From Litchfieldella rifensis (GTDB taxonomy: Bacteria; Pseudomonadota; Gammaproteobacteria; Pseudomonadales; Halomonadaceae), in contig NZ_JBHRUG010000002.1 in the NCBI RefSeq assembly GCF_042646605.1, forward strand, positions 347,513-411,512: a stretch of 64,000 bases of DNA, read 5' to 3'. Shown one piece after another: positions 54,644 through 63,940 of the stretch (within the stretch, counting starts at the first letter, position 1; each line of letters opens with the position of its first letter). Made by a program: the position numbers and the translations under genes. The notes beneath the pieces are model-generated. The model ran no database searches. It was not told where the DNA came from and worked only from the letters and a program-made list of their open reading frames with translations.

Positions 54644-57600
54644 ATGCAACACGTTGCAATCGATGGCAAGCAGGAACTTCTTGCCCAACTCCAGGAGCAA
54701 TTGGTGAAACGGCTTCCCGACGACAAGGTCGAGTCGGTCATGGCGTTCGCCGCGGTTCTCTATTCCCGGGCATCCATCGAAGACTTGGCCGAGCGCCGAA
54801 TCGATGACATCTACGGTGCCACCCTGTCCATCTGGCACTACATCCAGACACACGAGCCGGCGGCACCGAAGGTATCCGTTTACAACCCTGACTTCGAAGG
54901 ACATGGCTGGCAGTCGACCCATACCCAAGTGTTAATACTGCACAAGGACATGCCGTTCCTGGTCGATTCCGTGCGCATCGAGCTCAACCGGCGCGGCATC
55001 ACCGTGCACTCCATTCACAATGCCGTGCTGGCGACCCGACGTGATGCCGAAAACCGGCTGGAAGCGCTGGCCCGCCCCAGCGACAAGGACGCTCCTGAAG
55101 GCCGCGAGTCCTTGATCTGGATCGAGATCGATCGTCACTCCGACCCGGCGTTACTGGAGGATCTCGAAAACAGCCTGCACGACGTGCTGCGCGATGTGCG
55201 TACCGCGGTGGCCGATTTCAAGCCCATGCGCGAGCGGGTAAATGAGGCGCTCAAGGAACTCAAGGCCAAGCGGCCCAAGCAAGTCGACAGCGGGGACCAC
55301 AAGGAGGCCATCGCCTTCCTCGAATGGCTGCTCGCTGACAATTTCACCTTCCTGGGGTACGACGAGTACGAGGTGGTCGACGTCGACGGTCGTGACGAGT
55401 TGCGCAAGAAACCCGGCAGCGAGTTGGGCGTGTTCAGGCTCGAGCAGCCGCGTTATCGAGAACGTATCCGTAATGACCAGGGGGTCGACGGCGATCGCTA
55501 TGTGCTGGTGCCCCAACTGCTGTCGTTCGCCAAGAGCGCCTACCATGCCCGGGTGCATCGTCCCTCCTATCCGGACTATATCTCGATCGACCGTTACGAT
55601 GACAACGGGCGGGTGATCGGTGAGCGGCGTTTTCTGGGGTTATATGCCGCGACCGTCTACAACGACTCGCCGCGGCATATTCCGCTGCTGAGACGCAAGA
55701 TCCAGGCGGTCATGGAAACGGCCGGGGTCAGCCCCGACGGCCATGACGCCAACCAGTTGCGCCAGATTCTCAATGTCTACCCGCGCGACGACCTCTTCCA
55801 GACACCCATCGATGAACTGACCCGGACCGCGATCGGCATTCTCAATATCCGTGAACGGCGCCGGGTACGGTTGTTCATCCGCGAGGATCGCTTCGGCAAG
55901 TTCTATTCGTGCCTGGTGTTCGTGCCGCGCGACGTATTCACCACCGATCTGCGCGTACGCATCCAGACTCTGCTGTGCGAGGAACTCGATGCGACCTTCG
56001 GCGACTTCAATACCTATCTGTCCGAGTCGATATTGGCGCGTATCCAGTTGGTCCTGCGCTTCAATGGCGAGACGCCGGTCGAGTACGATCTCAAGCATCT
56101 CGAGCATAAGGTCGCCAACCTGGCGCGCAACTGGCGCGATGACTTGCAGGCCGCCATGGTCGAAGGCTTCGGCGAGGAGCAGGCCAACCGCTTGATGGAT
56201 CTCTATCGCGATGCCTTCCCCATCGGCTATCGGGAGGATTTCACGGCGCGCACCGCCGTCTACGATATCCACCATATCGGGGAACTCGACGAAGGCATAC
56301 CGCTGTCGCTGTCGCTGTACCGCCTGGTGGAGGAAGAGGCCGACGGCGTCAACCTCAAGCTGTTCCACAAGGAGCAGCCGATTCCGTTGTCCGACGTGTT
56401 GCCGGTGATGGAGAACCTCGGCCTGCGGGTCATCGGTGAACGGCCCTACCAGATCGAGCGTAGCGACGGCAGCTACTGGGTTCATGATTTCGATCTCGAG
56501 CACCACACCAGCGAGGTCGTCAATCTGCAGGAGATGCGCGAGCCTTTTGTCGACGCCTTCAAGCGCATCTGGACCGGAGAAGCGGAAAACGATGCCTTCA
56601 ACCGGTTGATCATCGGCGCCAATCTGAGCTGGCGCGAAGTGGCCATGCTGCGGGCCTATGCCCGCTACCTGAAGCAGATCCGCTTCGGGCTTTCGCAGCT
56701 CTATATCGCCACGACGCTGGCCAATCATCCCGAGATCACCCGGGAGCTGGTGACCCTGTTCGAGCTGCGCTTCGATCCGGAACAGGGCAACCGTGACGCC
56801 GAAGTCGAGGATTGCCTGGCACGCCTGCATCATCAGCTCGATGACGTGGCAAGTCTCAACGACGATCTGTTGATCCGTCGCTATATCGAGCTGATGCGAG
56901 CCACCCTGAGGACCAACTACTATCAGCCCGGTGACGGCGGCGAGCTCAAGGGCTATCTCGCCTTCAAGCTCGACCCGGCGCTCGTGACGGACATTCCCAA
57001 GCCACGGCCGATGTACGAGATCTTCGTCTATTCGCCACGAGTGGAAGGGGTGCACCTGCGCGGTGGCAAGGTCGCCCGCGGTGGCCTGCGCTGGTCGGAT
57101 CGTCGCGAGGACTTTCGTACCGAGGTCCTTGGCCTGGTCAAGGCGCAGCAGGTCAAGAATGCGGTGATCGTGCCGGTCGGCGCCAAGGGCGGCTTCGTCT
57201 GCAAGCGCCTGCCGGAGGACGGCGATCGCGACGCCATCCAGCAGGAAGGCATCGCCTGCTACAAGACCTTCATTCGCGCCCTGCTGGATGTCACCGACAA
57301 CCTCGATGGCAACGAGGTGGTGCCGCCGAAGGCGGTGGTACGCCATGACGACGACGACCCCTACCTGGTGGTCGCTGCCGACAAGGGCACGGCGACCTTC
57401 TCCGACATCGCCAACGAAATCTCGCTGGAATATGGCCACTGGCTGGGCGATGCCTTCGCCTCAGGCGGTGCCAACGGCTATGACCACAAGAAGATGGGCA
57501 TTACCGCCAAGGGGGCCTGGGAGTCGGTCAAGCGCCATTTCCGCGACATAGGCGTCAATACCCAGGCCGACGAGTTCAGTGTGCTGGGGATCGGCGACAT

Positions 57601-59482
57601 GGCCGGCGATGTGTTCGGCAACGGCATGCTGCTGTCCGACAAGATCCGTCTGGTGGGGGCCTTCAACCACCTGCACATCTTCGTCGACCCAACCCCGGAT
57701 GTGGCCAAGTCCTTCGCCGAACGTCAGCGCCTGTTCGAGTTGCCGCGCTCTCACTGGGAAGACTACGACAGCAAGCTGATTTCGGCCGGGGGCGGCATCT
57801 TCAAGCGCAGCGCCAAGTCGATTGTCATCTCCCAGCAGATGAAGGAAGTGTTCGGCATCGAGGAGGACAGGCTCGCGCCCAACGATCTGATTCGCGCCAT
57901 GCTCAAGTCGCGGGTCGACCTGATCTGGAACGGCGGTATCGGTACCTACGTCAAGGCCGAGGACGAAACCGATACCGAAGTCGGCGACAAGGCCAACGAT
58001 GCCCTGCGCATCAACGGCTGTGAGCTCAACTGCCGGGTGATCGGCGAGGGCGGCAACCTGGGCCTGACCCAGCGCGGGCGTATAGAAGCCGCCCGCCGTG
58101 GCATACGTGTCAATACCGACTTCATCGACAACGCCGGTGGGGTCAATTGCTCCGACCACGAGGTCAACATCAAGATCCTGCTCGACGATATCGTCAAGCG
58201 TGGTGACATGACCGACAAGCAGCGCAACGAATTGTTGGCCAGGATGACCGATGACGTGGCCAAGCTGGTGTTGCTCGGTAACTATCGCCAGACCCAGGCG
58301 CTGTCACTGTCGGAGATTCTGTCCAAGGATGGGCTCGGGCCGTACCGCCGCTTCATCAACGAGCTGGAAGCCAGCGGTCAGCTCGACCGCGAGTTGGAGT
58401 TCCTGCCTGACGACGAGACGCTGTTCGAGCGCTCCAATGCCGGTGAGGGCCTGACGCTGCCCGAGCTGTCGGTGCTGATCTCCTATGCCAAGAGCGTGCT
58501 CAAGGGCGACCTGATCGTCTCCGACGTCCCCGACGACGCATACGTCCAGCAGCATCTCGAGCGAATCTTTCCCAAGGTGCTGGTCGAACGCTTCAAGAGC
58601 GAGATGTACGATCACAAGCTCAAGCGCGAAATCGTGGCCACGCAGATTGCCAACGACCTGGTCGATCATATGGGCATCGTCTTCGCGCGCCGCTTGATCG
58701 ACACCACCGGGGCCAGCCGGGCGGATATCGCCAGGGCCTACATCATTGCCCGTGACAGCTTCAATCTGGGCAGCCTGTGGCAACAGATCGAAGCGCTCGA
58801 CAACCAGATCGACAGCCAGGTGCAGTACCGCATGATGCTCGACCTGATGCGCCTGCTGCGTCGTGCGACGCGCTGGTTCCTGCGCCAGCGTTCCGGCATG
58901 ACCGTGAAGGACTGCATCGGCCACTTCGCGCCGCGGCTGGCGCAGCTCCAGGAAAGCCTCGGCAAGCGGCTGCGCGGCGGTGAGCGTGAAGCCTGGGAAA
59001 CCCGGCGCGACGAGCTGATCGCCGCCGGTGTGCCTGAAGCGCTGGCGAGTGCCGTGGCATCCACCAATAGCCTGTATGCGGGGCTTGGCATCATCGAAGC
59101 GGCCAAGCAGTCGGGTGAGAAGATCCAACGGGTTGCCGAAGCCTACTATGAGGTTGGCCATCGCCTCGAGTTGCCGAGGGTGCTCGAACAGATCCGTGAC
59201 CTCGAGGTCCGTGATAGCTGGCAGGCCCAGGCACGTGAAGCCTTTCGTGACGATCTCGATCGTCAGCAACTGGCGCTGACCGTGGGCGTATTGAAGATGG
59301 AAGATGCGCCACGCGATATGGAAAGTCGTGTCGGACGCTGGATCGAGCACCACGCCGCGCGCTACCAGCGCTGGTGCAACCTGCTAGCCGAGGTGCACTC
59401 CGGCACCCAGCCCAGCTATCCGCTGTTCGCGGTGGCGATTCGCGAACTGGTCGACCTGGCCGAGAGCGGCAGCGAAGGCTGA
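54644..59482 (+). CDS. gdhB: NAD-specific glutamate dehydrogenase, 180-kDa type
   Basis: A 1612-residue giant NAD-GDH that deaminates glutamate to 2-oxoglutarate, mainly catabolic. The N-terminal about 700 residues hold ACT-like regulatory parts (MPFLVDSVRIELNRRGITVH); the catalytic core, around residues 780-1230, includes KVARGGLRWSDRREDFRTEV, VPVGAKGGFVCKRLP, GIGDMAGDVFGNGMLLS and WNGGIGTYVKAEDETD. The C-terminal region is helical. The ATG at 54644 has GAGG seven bases upstream. It stands alone, 168 bases after trmA. A hairpin follows. Confidence 0.96.
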   Translation: MQHVAIDGKQELLAQLQEQLVKRLPDDKVESVMAFAAVLYSRASIEDLAERRIDDIYGATLSIWHYIQTHEPAAPKVSVYNPDFEGHGWQSTHTQVLILHKDMPFLVDSVRIELNRRGITVHSIHNAVLATRRDAENRLEALARPSDKDAPEGRESLIWIEIDRHSDPALLEDLENSLHDVLRDVRTAVADFKPMRERVNEALKELKAKRPKQVDSGDHKEAIAFLEWLLADNFTFLGYDEYEVVDVDGRDELRKKPGSELGVFRLEQPRYRERIRNDQGVDGDRYVLVPQLLSFAKSAYHARVHRPSYPDYISIDRYDDNGRVIGERRFLGLYAATVYNDSPRHIPLLRRKIQAVMETAGVSPDGHDANQLRQILNVYPRDDLFQTPIDELTRTAIGILNIRERRRVRLFIREDRFGKFYSCLVFVPRDVFTTDLRVRIQTLLCEELDATFGDFNTYLSESILARIQLVLRFNGETPVEYDLKHLEHKVANLARNWRDDLQAAMVEGFGEEQANRLMDLYRDAFPIGYREDFTARTAVYDIHHIGELDEGIPLSLSLYRLVEEEADGVNLKLFHKEQPIPLSDVLPVMENLGLRVIGERPYQIERSDGSYWVHDFDLEHHTSEVVNLQEMREPFVDAFKRIWTGEAENDAFNRLIIGANLSWREVAMLRAYARYLKQIRFGLSQLYIATTLANHPEITRELVTLFELRFDPEQGNRDAEVEDCLARLHHQLDDVASLNDDLLIRRYIELMRATLRTNYYQPGDGGELKGYLAFKLDPALVTDIPKPRPMYEIFVYSPRVEGVHLRGGKVARGGLRWSDRREDFRTEVLGLVKAQQVKNAVIVPVGAKGGFVCKRLPEDGDRDAIQQEGIACYKTFIRALLDVTDNLDGNEVVPPKAVVRHDDDDPYLVVAADKGTATFSDIANEISLEYGHWLGDAFASGGANGYDHKKMGITAKGAWESVKRHFRDIGVNTQADEFSVLGIGDMAGDVFGNGMLLSDKIRLVGAFNHLHIFVDPTPDVAKSFAERQRLFELPRSHWEDYDSKLISAGGGIFKRSAKSIVISQQMKEVFGIEEDRLAPNDLIRAMLKSRVDLIWNGGIGTYVKAEDETDTEVGDKANDALRINGCELNCRVIGEGGNLGLTQRGRIEAARRGIRVNTDFIDNAGGVNCSDHEVNIKILLDDIVKRGDMTDKQRNELLARMTDDVAKLVLLGNYRQTQALSLSEILSKDGLGPYRRFINELEASGQLDRELEFLPDDETLFERSNAGEGLTLPELSVLISYAKSVLKGDLIVSDVPDDAYVQQHLERIFPKVLVERFKSEMYDHKLKREIVATQIANDLVDHMGIVFARRLIDTTGASRADIARAYIIARDSFNLGSLWQQIEALDNQIDSQVQYRMMLDLMRLLRRATRWFLRQRSGMTVKDCIGHFAPRLAQLQESLGKRLRGGEREAWETRRDELIAAGVPEALASAVASTNSLYAGLGIIEAAKQSGEKIQRVAEAYYEVGHRLELPRVLEQIRDLEVRDSWQAQAREAFRDDLDRQQLALTVGVLKMEDAPRDMESRVGRWIEHHAARYQRWCNLLAEVHSGTQPSYPLFAVAIRELVDLAESGSEG

Positions 59483-59504
59483 GCCCGGATCACCAAGGTG
59501 CCAA

Positions 59505-59528
59505 CGAACCCCGCTCCGGCGGGGTTCG
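59505..59528 (+). terminator. Hairpin terminator after gdhB
   Basis: CGAACCCCGC and GCGGGGTTCG form a perfect 10-bp stem with loop TCCG 22 bases after the gdhB stop. Only isolated T residues follow. Confidence 0.6.
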
Positions 59529-59598
59529 TCGTTCATGCCCGCCTGCGGTATAATCGCTGTGCTTTCGTCTGCCGCTTGTCATCCTCTGAAGGACTCCC

Positions 59599-60639
59599 AT
59601 GTACGCCCTTGCTCGTTCGCTCCTGTTTCGTCTCGACCCGGAAACCGCTCATGGAGTGACCCTCACGGCACTGGACATGGCGAACCGGTTGGGCGTGGCC
59701 ACCCATCTCGGCGGCGGCAAACGTGTCGACGATCCGGTCGAACTGATGGGGTTGCACTTCCCCAATCGTGTGGGGCTGGCGGCGGGGCTCGACAAGAACG
59801 CCGATCATCTCGATGCGCTGGGCGCACTGGGCTTCGGCTTCGTCGAAGTGGGGACGGTCACGCCCCGGTCGCAGGACGGCAACCCTCGGCCGCGGCTGTT
59901 CCGCCTGCCCGAGCGAAGGGCAATCATCAACCGCATGGGTTTCAACAATGCCGGCGTCGATCATCTGGTCGCGCGAGTGAAAGAGAGCCGCTACGATGGC
60001 GTGATAGGCATCAATATCGGCAAGAACCTGACCACGCCGGTGGAGCAAGCGGTAGACGACTACCTGATCGGTCTGCGCAAGGTGCATGCGCATGCCCACT
60101 ACATCACCGTGAATATCTCCTCGCCCAATACGCCGGGGCTGCGTAACCTGCAGTTCGGCGAACACCTGGACAGACTGCTTGGCACGCTACGAGAGGAGGC
60201 CTCGCGGTTGGACCGGAGCAGCGGGCGGGGGGTGCCGTTGACGGTGAAGATCGCTCCCGACATGAGTAACGAAGAAGTAGCGCTGGTTGCCCGGTCGTTG
60301 CAAGCCAATGCCATCGATGGCGTGATTGCCACCAACACGACCGTTTCTCGCGAGGCTGTCGCCGGCCTGCCCCATGCCGATGAGCAGGGTGGGCTGTCCG
60401 GAGCGCCGGTCTTCGAGTCGTCCAACCGGGTGATTCGCGAGCTGCGCCGCCACTTGCCGAACATGCCGATCATCGGCGTGGGAGGCATTGGCAGCGGCGA
60501 AGACGCTGTCGCCAAGGTGCAGGCGGGAGCCGACCTGGTGCAGCTCTATTCGGGGTTCATCTATCGCGGGCCGGAGCTGGTAGGAGAGTGTGCCCGGGCG
60601 CTACAGGCGGCGGCACAGGCGGGCCCTCAAGTCGTGTAA
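59599..60639 (+). CDS. pyrD: Dihydroorotate dehydrogenase (quinone), class 2
   Basis: A 346-residue FMN enzyme of pyrimidine synthesis, oxidising dihydroorotate with ubiquinone at the inner membrane. The N-terminal amphipathic region (ALARSLLFRLDPETAHGVTL) marks class 2. FMN and substrate sites are GLAAGLDKNADHLDALGALG, NRMGFNNAGVDHLV, VNISSPNTPGLRNLQ (with the catalytic Ser) and GVGGIGSGEDAVAKVQAGAD. AAGGACTCCC stands before the ATG. It is convergent with rmf. Confidence 0.96.
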   Translation: MYALARSLLFRLDPETAHGVTLTALDMANRLGVATHLGGGKRVDDPVELMGLHFPNRVGLAAGLDKNADHLDALGALGFGFVEVGTVTPRSQDGNPRPRLFRLPERRAIINRMGFNNAGVDHLVARVKESRYDGVIGINIGKNLTTPVEQAVDDYLIGLRKVHAHAHYITVNISSPNTPGLRNLQFGEHLDRLLGTLREEASRLDRSSGRGVPLTVKIAPDMSNEEVALVARSLQANAIDGVIATNTTVSREAVAGLPHADEQGGLSGAPVFESSNRVIRELRRHLPNMPIIGVGGIGSGEDAVAKVQAGADLVQLYSGFIYRGPELVGECARALQAAAQAGPQVV

Positions 60640-60660
60640 GAAAACGGCGGAGGCACTGAA

Positions 60661-60686
60661 AAGGCCCGTGGTGAGACACGGGCCTT
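60661..60686. terminator. Bidirectional terminator between pyrD and rmf
   Basis: AAGGCCCGTG and CACGGGCCTT form a perfect 10-bp stem with loop GTGAGA. On the minus strand four T follow, fitting rmf; pyrD ends 21 bases before the stem. Confidence 0.8.
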
Positions 60687-60728
60687 GGAATGGGCTTCAC
60701 CAAAGGAATCGGTGAAAGGTGAGCCGGG

Positions 60729-60935
60729 TCACATCACCATGGGGTTCTTGTGAATGCCGGAGACACCTGTCATGCCGGCCCATTGATCCCCACGACCTTC
60801 ACGCCAACCGCTCATCCAGTATTCCCGCATATTGACATCCTGACTGGGACAGTCATCACGGGAACGACCGGTAATACCGGCCTTGTAACCGTGGACATAA
60901 GCACGCTGGAAGCGATCACGTTTCTGTCGTTTCAT
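60729..60935 (-). CDS. rmf: Ribosome modulation factor
   Basis: A 68-residue basic protein that dimerises 70S ribosomes into inactive 100S particles in stationary phase. It reads MKRQKRDRFQRAYVHGYKAG, then ITGRSRDDCP and GWREGRGD, matching E. coli RMF across most of its length, with a somewhat longer C-terminus. The ATG at 60935 has AGAGG about eight bases upstream; an in-frame extension upstream is rejected by family length. It is divergent from rlmKL across 256 bases with no other gene. Confidence 0.95.
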   Translation of the reverse strand: MKRQKRDRFQRAYVHGYKAGITGRSRDDCPSQDVNMREYWMSGWREGRGDQWAGMTGVSGIHKNPMVM

Positions 60936-61191
60936 CGGATGACCTCTTTTAAACCAGTTATGAATAACCAGCAGTTTTAAGGGTACAGGTGAACACTGCG
61001 AACGATCGGCAAGATCCGACCATTCACACACCTGAGGCGTCCGCGGACTAGAAACGCATGCGTTTTCAGTAGCTACTCTATCTACATCTAGCGCATGATA
61101 TGGGTCGCTGTCGACAAGCGATTTGGCATAAGGCCATTATCAAATCGAAATTACAGGAATATGGCAGGCGTTCGCGCCGAGCAACAATTTT

Positions 61192-63402
61192 ATGAGCGAC
61201 GTGCAACCATCTGATTCAATGAATTTTTTTGCCACCTGTCCCAAGGGCATCGAAGCGTTGCTGGCTGCCGAACTGGAAGTGCTCGGTGGCACGGTCACCA
61301 AAACGACCGTGGCCGGCGTCCACTTCGAGGCATCTCTCGAGGTCGGTTATCGGGCCTGCCTATGGTCGCGTCTGGCCAATCGCCTCGTCCTGTGTCTGTT
61401 CCGTGAGGATGGTATCGATCATCCCGAACAGGTGAAGACCGTCACCCAAACGATCGACTGGCGTGACCACTTGCCCCCCGATGCCACCCTGGCGGTGGAC
61501 TTCCACGGGCAGTCCGAGCAGATTCGCCATACCCGCTTCGGCGCCCAGACGGTCAAGGACGGCGTGGTCGACAGCTTGCGCACGGCAGGGCGTGAACGCC
61601 CCAGCGTCGATATCGGCAACCCCGACCTGCGGCTGTATGCCCATTTGCATCGTGGTCGCTTGACCCTGGGAATCGACCTCTCCGGCGAGAGCCTGCACAA
61701 GCGGGGCTATCGCCGCGAGCTGGGGCATGCCCCGCTCAAGGAAAACCTGGCGGCGGCGCTACTGGTGCGAGCCGGCTGGCCGGCTCGGGCCAAGGCCGGC
61801 GAGGCCCTGATCGATCCGTTGTGCGGGGCCGGTACGCTGCCGATCGAAGCGGCGCTGATGGCGGCCGATATCGCCCCCAACCTGCCGCGCGAGCGTTTCG
61901 GGTTCCACGGCTGGGCTGGGCACGATCCGGTGCTGTGGCGCGACCTCAAGCGCGAAGCCGAGGCGCGCGCCAGCATCGGCCGCAAGCGCTGCAAGGCGCG
62001 ACTGTATGGCTTCGATCAGAGCCCTCAGGCGATCGCCGCCGCCAAGGCCAATGCCATGCGCGCCGGCATCCCGGCGTTGGTCGAGTTCAAGGGCGCTTCG
62101 GTGGGGCAACTGCAACGTCCCGAGGCACTTGCCAGCGACGTGAACGGGCTATTGATCACCAATCCCCCCTATGGCGAGCGTTTGGGCGAATTGCCCGCCC
62201 TGGTGCCGCTGTATGCCGATCTCGGTGCCCGCGTGCAGCAGCAATTCCCCGGCTGGCGCCTGGCGCTGTTCACCGGCAACCCGGACCTCGGCCATCGCAC
62301 CGGTCTGCGGGCCGCCAAGCAGTACGCCTTCAAGAACGGCCCCCTCGACTGCAAGCTGCTGTTGATCGATATCCCCGAGACGGCCGGCGAGCAGGATGCG
62401 GAAACCGCTCAAGAAGCTCCTCCGTCCCGACCGGCACGCTCGGAAGGGGCGCAGATGTTCGCCAACCGCCTGGAGAAGAATCGCAAGCGGTTGAAGAAAT
62501 GGCTCGAGCGCTCCGGCGAGAGCTGTTATCGGCTGTACGATGCCGACATGCCGGAGTATGCCCTGGCCATCGATGTCTATGGCGAACGCGTGCATGTGCA
62601 GGAATACGCGCCACCCAAGTCCGTCGATGCCGCTCAGGCGCAGCGCCGCCTGCTCGATGCCCTGGGCGTGATCCCCGAGGTGCTCGGCGTGCGCGCCGAG
62701 CATGTCCACTTCAAGCAGCGTGAGCGCCAGGCAGGCAAGGCGCAGTACCAGAAGCAGGCTGCCAGCGGCGAGCGTTTCCAGGTCCGCGAAGGGCGGGCCA
62801 GGTTATGGGTCAACCTGCGTGATTATCTGGACACCGGGCTGTTCCTCGATCACCGCCCGGTGCGGCGGCTGCTGGCCGAGCTGGCGCCGGGCACGCGCTT
62901 TCTCAACCTGTTCTGCTATACCGGCACCGCGACGGTACAGGCAGCGTTGGGGACCGAGGAGAAGGGCGGTGCCAGCGATAGCGTCAGCGTCGATCTCTCC
63001 AACACCTACCTGGACTGGGCGCGCGACAACATTGCCCTGAATCGACTCGATCCCAGCCGCCACCGGGTGGTGCGCGACGACTGCCTGCGCTGGCTGGAGA
63101 CAGCGGGCAGCGAGTTCGACCTGATCTTTCTCGACCCGCCGACCTTCTCCAACTCCAAGCGCATGGAGGCGACGCTGGATATCCAGCGCGATCACGGCCG
63201 TCTGGTCGAACTGACCATGGCGCGGCTCGCGCGCGGAGGAACCCTGGTGTTCTCCAACAATCAGCGGCGTTTCACGCTCGACCCGGTCCTCGCCGAGCGC
63301 TATCGAGTGGAAGACATCTCGGCCAGGACCTTCGACCCGGATTTCCAGCGCCGTCCCGACCTGCACCATTGCTTCCTGATTCGCCACCGGGAGGCGAAAT
63401 GA
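61192..63402 (+). CDS. rlmL: Bifunctional 23S rRNA methyltransferase RlmKL
   Basis: A 736-residue fusion. The N-terminal part has a THUMP domain (residues 50-160) and the RlmL methylase making m2G2445 (DPLCGAGTLPIEAALMA, ITNPPYGERLG). The C-terminal part is the RlmK methylase making m7G2069 (FLNLFCYTGTATVQAAL, LIFLDPPTFSNSKRM). The linker near residue 400 (ETAGEQDAETAQEAPPS) is acidic. I use the ATG at 61192; a second ATG at 61219 (MNFFATCPKG) matches the E. coli start better and may be the true one, since neither has a clear ribosome site. Confidence 0.95.
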   Translation: MSDVQPSDSMNFFATCPKGIEALLAAELEVLGGTVTKTTVAGVHFEASLEVGYRACLWSRLANRLVLCLFREDGIDHPEQVKTVTQTIDWRDHLPPDATLAVDFHGQSEQIRHTRFGAQTVKDGVVDSLRTAGRERPSVDIGNPDLRLYAHLHRGRLTLGIDLSGESLHKRGYRRELGHAPLKENLAAALLVRAGWPARAKAGEALIDPLCGAGTLPIEAALMAADIAPNLPRERFGFHGWAGHDPVLWRDLKREAEARASIGRKRCKARLYGFDQSPQAIAAAKANAMRAGIPALVEFKGASVGQLQRPEALASDVNGLLITNPPYGERLGELPALVPLYADLGARVQQQFPGWRLALFTGNPDLGHRTGLRAAKQYAFKNGPLDCKLLLIDIPETAGEQDAETAQEAPPSRPARSEGAQMFANRLEKNRKRLKKWLERSGESCYRLYDADMPEYALAIDVYGERVHVQEYAPPKSVDAAQAQRRLLDALGVIPEVLGVRAEHVHFKQRERQAGKAQYQKQAASGERFQVREGRARLWVNLRDYLDTGLFLDHRPVRRLLAELAPGTRFLNLFCYTGTATVQAALGTEEKGGASDSVSVDLSNTYLDWARDNIALNRLDPSRHRVVRDDCLRWLETAGSEFDLIFLDPPTFSNSKRMEATLDIQRDHGRLVELTMARLARGGTLVFSNNQRRFTLDPVLAERYRVEDISARTFDPDFQRRPDLHHCFLIRHREAK

Positions 63403-63746
63403 TCCGGCTGACGCTGTATACCACTTTGGGTTGTCATCTGTGCGACGAGCTCGAGCACCATCTCGCCAGCTTGAGTGTGGCTGAGGTCATGCTCGAACGG
63501 ATCGAAATCGCTGACGATGATGCCCTGATGGCGCGCTACGGCGAGCGGATTCCGGTGCTTGTCGATGCCGATGGCGTGGAGCTGGAGCGAGGTTTCGAGC
63601 CTGAGTGTCTAGCGGCATGGCTGGCTGAGCGCGGCTGGCTGCATGAAGGAGCGGTGGAGACTGCTGAAGCGCAGGCCAGTCAGCCTAAAAGGGCGTATCT
63701 GCGGCATGGGCGGCGGTTTCTGGGGCAGCGAGATCCTACAAGATGA
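63399..63746 (+). CDS. Glutaredoxin-like thiol protein (DUF836)
   Basis: A 115-residue thioredoxin-fold protein with the redox motif Cys-His-Leu-Cys in LYTTLGCHLCDEL near residue 12 and the cis-Pro in ERIPVLVDADGVELERGF. It matches the short glutaredoxin-like DUF836 family. The C-terminal 30 residues (SQPKRAYLRHGRRFLGQRD) are basic and go beyond the usual domain. GGAGG and the ATGA overlap with the rlmKL stop support the start at 63399 and coupling. Confidence 0.87.
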   Translation: MIRLTLYTTLGCHLCDELEHHLASLSVAEVMLERIEIADDDALMARYGERIPVLVDADGVELERGFEPECLAAWLAERGWLHEGAVETAEAQASQPKRAYLRHGRRFLGQRDPTR

Positions 63747-63762
63747 TGGCTCCATCACCCTA

Positions 63763-63838
63763 TAGGAGCGCCCGTGGGCGCGATGGATGGGCCACCTAAG
63801 CCGGCCTGACGGCCGGATCGCCGCCACGGCGGCTTCTA
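63763..63838. repeat. REP-like hairpin repeat, copy 1
   Basis: A 76-bp unit with three internal palindromes: GCGCCC-GT-GGGCGC, CCGGCC-TGAC-GGCCGG and GCCGCC-AC-GGCGGC. Its ends are TAGGAGC and GCTTCTA, which pair except for one base. Overall it could fold as a closed stem with three hairpins. It differs from copy 2 at two positions only. It resembles in style the REP elements of Pseudomonas (GAGCG...CGCGAT) but I cannot place it in a named class. Confidence 0.85.
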
Positions 63839-63864
63839 CAGGAAAATGGGGCGCCGCCAATGTG

Positions 63865-63940
63865 TAGGAGCGCCCGTGGGCGCGATGGATGGGCCGCCTA
63901 AGCCGGCCTGACGGCCGGATCGCCGCCACGGCGGCTCCTA
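63865..63940. repeat. REP-like hairpin repeat, copy 2, next to intron
   Basis: A second 76-bp unit in the same orientation, 26 bases after copy 1. Its ends TAGGAGC and GCTCCTA pair perfectly, so the two changes relative to copy 1 include one that restores the closing stem. The putative group II intron starts at the next base. Confidence 0.85.

Noticed and set aside
55640..57439. 599-codon minus-strand frame inside gdhB
   Set aside because: It is a mirror of the strongly biased gdhB codons; no motif, start site or conservation argument supports it.
63763..63940. The two 76-bp units as tRNA genes, because of the cloverleaf-like folding
   Set aside because: They lack a T-loop GTTCGA, a proper anticodon arm and an acceptor stem; palindromes are perfect as in REP elements.
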